From: Delphinapterus leucas
Taxonomy: Eukaryota > Chordata > Mammalia > Artiodactyla > Monodontidae
NCBI RefSeq assembly: GCF_002288925.2
Contig: NW_022098076.1
Coordinates: forward strand, 84,021,062 to 84,085,061
Reading direction: 5' to 3'
Length of the DNA stretch: 64,000 nucleotides
Positions 1-64,000 of this stretch are shown piece after piece. A program made the position numbers and the translations under genes. A model generated the notes under the pieces. The model saw only the letters and a program-made list of their open reading frames with translations. It ran no database searches and had not been told where the DNA came from. How positions within the stretch are numbered: position 1 is the stretch's first letter; each line of letters starts with the position of its first letter.

Positions 1-123
1 AGTGGCCATGGCTCACGGGCCCATCCGCTCCGCGGCATGTGGGATCTTCCCGGACCAGGGCACGAACCCGTGTCCCCTGCATCGGCAGGCGGACTCCCAA
101 CCACTGCGCCACCAGGGAAGCCC
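1..123 (-). mobile_element. CHR-type SINE, cut by window edge
   Basis: Reverse complement of the head of the cetartiodactyl SINE, ending gccaccagggaagccc at 123. The poly-A end lies beyond position 1. Confidence 0.9.
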
Positions 124-1843
124 TGAGCAGCAATTTTTAACAACAGTTCTTTGTTGAGGGTTACAAGGTGCTACCCCTTTATGTGAATTATCCAGTTCAG
201 TCTTCACAGGAGCCACGTGACGAGGTGCTCCCACAAGCCAGGCTACCAGTGGGGAAACGCAGGCTAAGAAAGGCCATGGTGCTGACCACATGTAGCGAGG
301 AAACAGGCCTGGCAGGCTGAGGGCAGAGGCTGCGCCATCCATCTCCAGACCCTGCTTGGTGACCAGGGCTCAGGCGTGTTCCCTGGGGCCTCGGCGGCCG
401 GCCGTCACACTGAGACTCGAGCGGTTCTTTAAGTGTTTGGCTCCTTTTGGCCCACGACTAAGTTCATTAGCCACGATCTCCTTTGGTCTGGGTAGCAGAT
501 TTGGTCCCTGCCTGAGGGGGACCTTGCAGCCCTTCCCCAATTACCTGAATCACTAGTCCCTCAAGGTTTCCGTTCTCTACCTCTATTCTCTCTCCCTCTC
601 TCCCTTTCTCGATCAGTCTTCTCTGTCCAATCCCTCTCTCTGCCACAAATTAGCCTAAAACCAACCATTAAGTCCAAGGGGGCTCACTTCAGTAGCTGCC
701 CCTCTTTTCCACGCCGGGACGTGTTCTTCAAGGCAGCGGGGGCCACCTGAGGATGTGACATAGGGCCTGCCGTACTCAGGGGACCAGACATCTCACTCGA
801 CTCCGCTCTCACACAGGCACCCTTAAAGCCATCTGAAGTGCACGCCCCCCAAATGTCACCGCCTTTACATTTTGTCCTAACATCGCCTGCCCAAGTGGCC
901 CCCACAAACCTCCTCTTTTCATCCCACATCCAGCAGCCACCAACCCCCCTACACCCGACGCTGGTCACACTAAGTTCAGTGTGGGCGTCGGGGGCGCTCC
1001 TGGCTTTCGGGGTGCTGTGATGTCACTCTGTCTCCTCTTGGATCATAAACAAATTCTCTTGGAACGTCCTGCAGTGCCTGGACTACGTTCTTACATGGTC
1101 ACCATTCAGTAAGTGAGAAAGGAAACCTCTCCTCCCCATGGAGGGGAGGGACGCCCTCCCCTGTCTAACTGGGCAGAAGCCTCTTCCTGGATGGCGCTGC
1201 GGTACGTGAGTTGGTGCATCTCTTTCCACCAGCTTCGAAGAGAATATCCGTTATCTCGGAAGGAACCTAGGGCCGCACGGTGAGCTCAGAGCACTCTTTT
1301 CTCTCCCACCCAACGAGGTGATTCCAACACGTGGCCACTGTGCGATCCTGGAAAGGGCTGCCCAGGGCTAATGAGACAGTGAAGCAATGGGCGTATCACA
1401 GACAAGGCAGCAAACATTCCTTCTCAAGTATGGACATGCGACGAGCTCACTGCGCCGTCTGGGAAAGAGTTCCCTGCCAGATGTTACAATAGAGGCTTTG
1501 CTCCCTTTAGGGGAAGACAAAGGGAAATTGTCAGCAGATGACGTTTCTGAGAGTCAGGAAGGAAGGCTTTTGTTAACTCGAGTTGTGTACCCAGAGTTTT
1601 CTACTTGGAACTTGTTTTACAGAACAGACCTACGTCTAAAAGCCCAGCAATGTTGGATGGAGTCCCTCCTCTGAGAGAGTCACGTGTTGACTAGAAGGTA
1701 AACGCTCCCAACAGGATGTGGGGAAGTCCATTAGGCAGTGACGGTTCAAACCAGAATGGAAACCACTTTTGCGTTCATCACAGGAAGTCTCAGCCTTTGA
1801 GGGCCACCCAGGAAGGAGAAGTTGTAGATCGAAGAGACGTGTG

Positions 1844-2047
1844 GGGCTGCCCTGGTGGCGCAGTGGTTGAGAGCCCGCCTGCCGATGCAAGGGACGCGGG
1901 TTCGTGCCCCGGTCCGGGAAGATCCCACATGCCACGGAGCGGCTGGGCCCGTGAGCCATGGCCGCTGAGCCTGCGTGTCCGGAGCCTGTGCTCCGCAACG
2001 GGAGAGGCAACAGCAGTGAGAGACCCGCGTACCGCAAAAAAAAAAAA
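1844..2047 (+). mobile_element. CHR-type SINE, short cetacean form
   Basis: Full-length short form with a tRNA-like head, GC-rich body and A tail. Imperfect duplications aagagacgtgtg and aagagatgtgtg flank it. Confidence 0.92.
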
Positions 2048-3117
2048 GAGATGTGTGAGTAGAGAAGCATTAGACCTTCTGTGATCGAGAGCTCTTAACA
2101 GACTCAAGTTTTACTTAGTGTGGCCACTACCCACTCATACTGGGTAGCAAAGAGTCATAACTTCGTTTTTCTCTATGTAGGTTTCAGCGGCAGCCCTTGG
2201 ATACAAAATCAGCTTAGCAATGAAAGAGGTTTTGAGGGGAAACAGGAAGAAAACCACAATGTCATTTTAAGCGAAGGTGGTACTTCGCAGGGGCAGCTGA
2301 TCCTTCACAACCAACCTTGGGGTGGTCTTTACAGCCCCACACACCCTGCTGAAAGAATCGCCTTCAGAAAAGGACAGATGACGCAAGTCCATCACGGCTG
2401 GGCCACTTTAGACCCTCAGAATATACCTGTCACTTTTCAGTAACTGGATAGCACGGCCAATGCATCTAGGGTGGCCAGTGGGAGCAGACAGGGAGGGGGA
2501 CCAAGGAATACATTGCTGGCAAAGAGGGTTCTTTACAACAGGAGCTGGGTTGGGGGCTGTATCAGAGAAGAGGGGGCCCCATAGAAAGCAGTGGGTTGGG
2601 AGCAGGTACACAGCAGGGCCAAAAGGAGCTCCAGGGAAGCTGGACCACAGAGCAGTGCAGCCCACACTGTTAGACGGCTGGGGAAAGTGGGTGATGCTTC
2701 CCGGGAAGGACTGTGCACTTTTTTTTTTAACATAACAATCATATTCTGTGGCACAACGGTGGCCTCGGGTGTCCCCACTGCCAGCAGGCAGGGTCAGTGA
2801 CATCAGTAAGGAGAGGGCATGGGAAGCCAGAGACGGCCGTTCTGTGGCCACCTGCGGCTGGATAAGCCCATCCGACCCCAAGTCAGGAGGAATTCGAGAT
2901 GACAGGTGATCACACCTGGACCACAGAGACAGTCAGCCCTCTTTCAGAAGCTCACAATCTATGCAGAGAGAATCTTTTATGTGCCCAGGATAACTACTAA
3001 GTTAAAGTGTGCAGAGTTTGCCCATTTGATTTTTTTGTCACTTTCTTCGGTTATTTTCCAAAGCCACCAAAGTGAACCCAACTACCTATCTGGTCTCTAA
3101 TGATATTGGGGTGAAGC

Positions 3118-3300
3118 AATGGGTCTCAGCCCTGGCTGCCTGCTACAGTCATCTGGGCAGCTTTCTCAAAACACTGATGCTTGGGCCCTGTCTCCCTCTG
3201 AGTTTTGCTGGTCTGGGATGAGCCCTGGACATCAATGTTTTTTCAAGCCCCTCCAGGTGACTTTAACCTAGAGCTAGGACTGAGTCACTCAAGAAGGCAT
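3118..3300. mobile_element. MER5-like hAT MITE
   Basis: The pattern ggtctcagccctggctgcct, aacactgatgcttgggccc and ctccaggtgactttaacc fits the MER5 class of non-autonomous Charlie elements. Confidence 0.65.
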
Positions 3301-3344
3301 CACCCTTAGCTGACTATTTTGAGGACAGCATTCATATAATATAG

Positions 3345-3478
3345 TTAGGGTTTCTCAAACTTGAATGTATACACAAATATTCTGGGGATCTTGTTAAAAT
3401 GCAGATTCTAATTAGGTGGGTCTGGAGGGTGGCCTCAGTTGCCACTGGTCCTCAGACCACACTGTGAGCAGCAAAGAT
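3345..3478. mobile_element. MER5-like hAT MITE fragment
   Basis: gggtttctcaaacttgaatg, then aaaatgcagattctaatta and ggtcctcagaccacactgtg follow the MER5A layout. Confidence 0.65.
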
Positions 3479-3489
3479 GTAGCTGGTTC

Positions 3490-3828
3490 TCAGTTTCTGG
3501 ATTATTAGGCCAACCTGCCCCAATTGCGCTCCTGCCATCTCCCTGTTGGACAATTCTGGTTCTTCAAAGTCCAATCTCTCCTTACAAGCTCTGCTCAAAG
3601 GTCAGCTCTTGCTGGGGTCTTAAAAGTCCTACAATCCTCCAGGCTGGAATTACCTCTCCCCATCCCGTTTTCCTAATGCCTTTTGCTTGAAACTCCTTCA
3701 AAACACGAATTATAATTTCGCATTATTTTGAATTACTTATGATCTGCCAGCTATGTCTACCATGAGGCTGTGAGACCCACATCTCATTCACATCTGTATT
3801 GCCCACAATGCCTAGTACTGCATATAAA
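3490..3828 (+). mobile_element. L2-like LINE fragment
   Basis: gctctgctcaaaggtcagct, gtattgcccacaatgcctag and flanks resemble the L2 3' region. Diverged. Confidence 0.45.
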
Positions 3829-3839
3829 GAGTAGAGGGG

Positions 3840-4184
3840 GACTTTTCCGGTGGCACAGTGGTTAAGAACCCGCCTGCCAGTGCAGGGGGACATGGTTTGA
3901 GCCCTGGCCTGGGAAGATCCCACATGCCGCGGAGCAACTAAGCCCGTGCGCCACAACTACTGAGCCTGCGCTCTAGAGCCCACAAGCCACAAATACTGAG
4001 CCCACGTGCCACAACTACTGAAGCCCGCGTGCCTAAAGCCTGTGCTCCACAACAAGAGGAGCCACCGCGATGTGAAGCCCACACACCACAATGAAGAGTA
4101 GCCCCCACGCTCTGCCACTAGAGAAAGCCCGCGTGCAGCAATGAAGACCCAACGCAGCCAAAAATAAATAAATATAAAAAAAAA
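3840..4184 (+). mobile_element. CHR-type SINE, long form
   Basis: The long form carries repeated cacaactactgagcc units and ends ccaaaaataaataaat. The flanking duplication is close to gtagaggggg. It is more diverged than the short forms. Confidence 0.9.
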
Positions 4185-4482
4185 GAATAGAGGGGGTCTG
4201 GAAGTATTCTCTGAAATGAATTTGCAGAAACCCATTACAGGCCACATCTTCTACTTGAAAGTTAATTTTTTAAAGGGGGGATGGGACCAGCCCTCAATAT
4301 TGCAGATACATACACAACAAGGCAGCTTGGTTTTAAAATAAGGTTGAGTGATGAGTTTATTGACTGACTAAGGGTTTATTCATGCAAAGAGTGCCAAAAA
4401 AAAAAAAAGTAACTACTCTCAATTCCCAGCGCCCGTGGGCCGTTAAAGGAAGTTGCTCCCATCCGCACGCAATTAACTGACT

Positions 4483-4591
4483 GCACAAACGCAGATGCAG
4501 TGCAGCAAACACAAACAACAGAACCCCATACTAACCGCACAAACACAGATGCAATGCAGCAAGCACAAACAACAGAACCCCATATACTAAC
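4483..4591. repeat. 54-base tandem duplication
   Basis: Two near-identical copies (4483-4535 and 4537-4591) share cagcaaacacaaacaacaga-type sequence and differ at about four positions. Confidence 0.85.
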
Positions 4592-5294
4592 ATAAACAAG
4601 GCTCCAGAGCTGTTCGGGATGCTACCCAAGAACTACACAGACTCCAGCGGACCGGGACATCTCTTGGGTCCTTAGCTACTTGGGTTTGGGGAAACACAAG
4701 GAAAAACAGGTGGTGCAAAATTCAGTTTTAACTTCCAATTTCTTTGGCCCTGAACCAAAAGGAGCCAGAGCCACAGCTGGGCAGTGGGAAAGCCAGGAAG
4801 AGGAATGGTTTCATGCCTCTTAGGCTAATTTGCACATTTGTTTCTAGAATTTGGTATCTAGAACCACAGGCACTGCCACTGGTCTAAAAAGATAAGTTAT
4901 CTCTAGATGACCAGCCTAAACTCTCTAATCTCTTTGTAAATTACCCAATGAGATGGGGATATATGAAGAGAAAATAAACCATTGGGAGGGCACCTTTTAA
5001 AGGAATGGTTTGGTTTAAATACTTAAATAAGAATCCTGCCACCCTGACAATGACTGAGCAATGCTCAGATCTGTTAGATGAATGACGCGATCTTTGCCAT
5101 AATTTATCGTGACCCTCCCCCTCTTCCCTTTTCCTCTTCCAAGCGATACACCTCCTTCTCCCTTCCTGTAGGCTGTTCTGCTCCACTGGGTCCCAATTCA
5201 ATTGTTTTTAATTCAAGGTCAAATCAACACCTAATAATGACTACTCACAGAGCATCTACTCTGTGGTGCTAAGAGGTTTCAAAACCTCATGCCC

Positions 5295-5508
5295 GGGCTT
5301 CCCTGGTGGCACGGTGGTTGAGAATCCGCCTGCCAATGCAGGGGACATGGGTTCGTGCCCCGGTCCGGGAAGATCCCACATGCCACGGAGCGGCTGGGCC
5401 CATGAGCCATGGCCACTGAGCCGGCTCGTCCGGAGCCTGTGCTCCGCAACGGGAGAGGCCACATTAGTGAGAGGCCCGCGTACCGCAAAAAAAAAACCAA
5501 AAAAAAAA
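5295..5508 (+). mobile_element. CHR-type SINE, short form
   Basis: Begins gggcttccctggtggcacgg and is bounded by the exact duplication ctcatgccc (5286-5294 and 5510-5518). Confidence 0.93.
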
Positions 5509-5765
5509 ACTCATGCCCAAAAGCTGCCCACAAGTAAAAGATTAAAGTAGGCGTTCCTCATCACAATAGAAGGGATGTGTCGATCCTGTTACTACATGAT
5601 TAAACCTTTGGACAGATGCAGAGAAAATGTTTAAGGGGAAGGAGGTTTCCACTGCTTCATCCCCACTAGTTGTTGCGGCTCCGTACCAAAAAGCTACGTA
5701 GCAAACACCCAGATCTTCATTTCAGCGATCCATGCTGCCAGTAACAATCAGTGTGAGGCTCATAC

Positions 5766-63354
<57,589 letters not shown>

Positions 63355-63699
63355 CTCCAAGAGAAATCAAGAATGAAAACCACACATACTCTCAGATTAC
63401 ATTTTTCTGTAGAAGAAATGAAAATCAGTACATTCTTCTTAGGCTGTGGAATTTTTTTAAGGAAAAAAAATGTAGCTAAAAAATAACTGAGTATCCCAGC
63501 CATCAGAATGCCTCACCTCCTTTGAAACAAGCACACAAGTGGTAATAAAGGTTTAGGGAATCAGATTTTCTTACCTTTTTGTCTATTCTTTAGGATTATT
63601 GGAAAAGAAATATATATTATTTAATTAAAATTAGTTTTAAAATACCAAAAAACTTTGATAACTTGATAAAAAAATAACCTGAATAAACACATTAGCACA

Positions 63700-64000
63700 T
63701 ATAGTGAATTAAAATATGGACTCACAGAAAGACAAATACTGTATGATATCACTTACATGTGGAATTTTAAAGATACAACAACTAGTGAAAATAACAAAAA
63801 AGAAGCACATTCACAGATATAGAGAACAAACAAGTGGTTACTAGTGGGGAGAAGGGGGAGGGGCAAAATAAGGGTAGGAGATTAAGAGGTACAAACTATT
63901 ACATATGAAATAAGCTATAAGGACATACAGTAAAACAAGCGGAGTATAGCCAATATTTTATAATAACTATAAATGGAGCATAACCTTTAAAAATTGTGAC
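63700..64000 (+). mobile_element. LINE-1 3' end, runs off window
   Basis: tatgatatcacttacatgtg, then tggttactagtggggagaag are typical of the L1 3' region. The end is not in the window. Confidence 0.75.

Larger units (their letters stand above)
1..5765 (-). other. COL4A4: COL4A4 intron 44 (partial)
   Basis: Intronic sequence 3' of exon 44, running off the window. It holds four cetartiodactyl SINEs, two MER5-like fragments, an L2-like stretch and a 54-base tandem duplication. In 124-1843, 2048-3117 and 4592-5294 I see only unique intron, apart from a pyrimidine-rich tract at 577-612. Confidence 0.8.

Noticed and set aside
1844..1930. tRNA-like A and B boxes in the SINE heads
   Set aside because: They are the internal Pol III promoters of tRNA-derived SINEs, repeated about 19 times, not tRNA genes.
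1..5765. Search for the next COL4A4 exon (CKGEPG and NC1 start)
   Set aside because: No Gly-X-Y coding stretch with splice sites is visible on the minus strand, so the exon must lie outside the window.

Overview
This window is mammalian nuclear DNA: 24 consecutive coding exons of a type IV collagen gene on the minus strand, set in about 60 kb of repeat-rich intron. Joined in order (high to low coordinates), the exons give one open reading frame of 3006 bases (1002 codons) of Gly-X-Y repeats with short interruptions. Cysteine-bearing interruptions such as [19 protein letters not shown] and [12 protein letters not shown] match my memory of human COL4A4, the basement-membrane collagen alpha-4(IV) chain. 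On the human numbering (inferred from remembered positions of published variants) these are about exons 21 to 44 of 48. The signal peptide, 7S region, early triple helix and COL4A3/COL4A4 promoter lie above 64000. The last helix exon and the NC1 domain lie below position 1.

The organism is a cetartiodactyl, most likely a cetacean and probably a toothed whale. At least 19 tRNA-derived SINEs open with the cetartiodactyl CHR-type head (gggcttccctggtggcgcag). Most belong to a short, GC-rich, about 200-base subfamily with little divergence and clear target-site duplications, as expected for the cetacean deletion-type CHR-2 group. A few are the older form of about 300 to 370 bases. The species call is inference from repeats.

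Layout from low to high coordinates: 1-5765 is intron 3' of exon 44. Exons 44 to 39 lie at 5766-14293. A 7.7 kb repeat-filled intron 38 follows, then exons 38 to 32 at 21982-34461. A 400-base assembly gap (35090-35489) sits harmlessly in intron 31. Exons 31 to 24 lie at 35814-48063. Intron 23 (10.8 kb) holds a decayed, nearly full-length L1 with a SINE inserted into its ORF1. Exons 23 to 21 lie at 58912-63354, and the window ends in an L1 3' end in intron 20.

All splice sites are GT-AG except one: exon 22 ends at a strong GC donor. Two glycines of the Gly-X-Y register are replaced without loss of register, by Cys in exon 28 and Ala in exon 31. These are the most interesting coding observations. 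I found no other protein-coding gene, RNA gene, CRISPR array or undescribed system; every other long ORF is a SINE, L1 or exon shadow.
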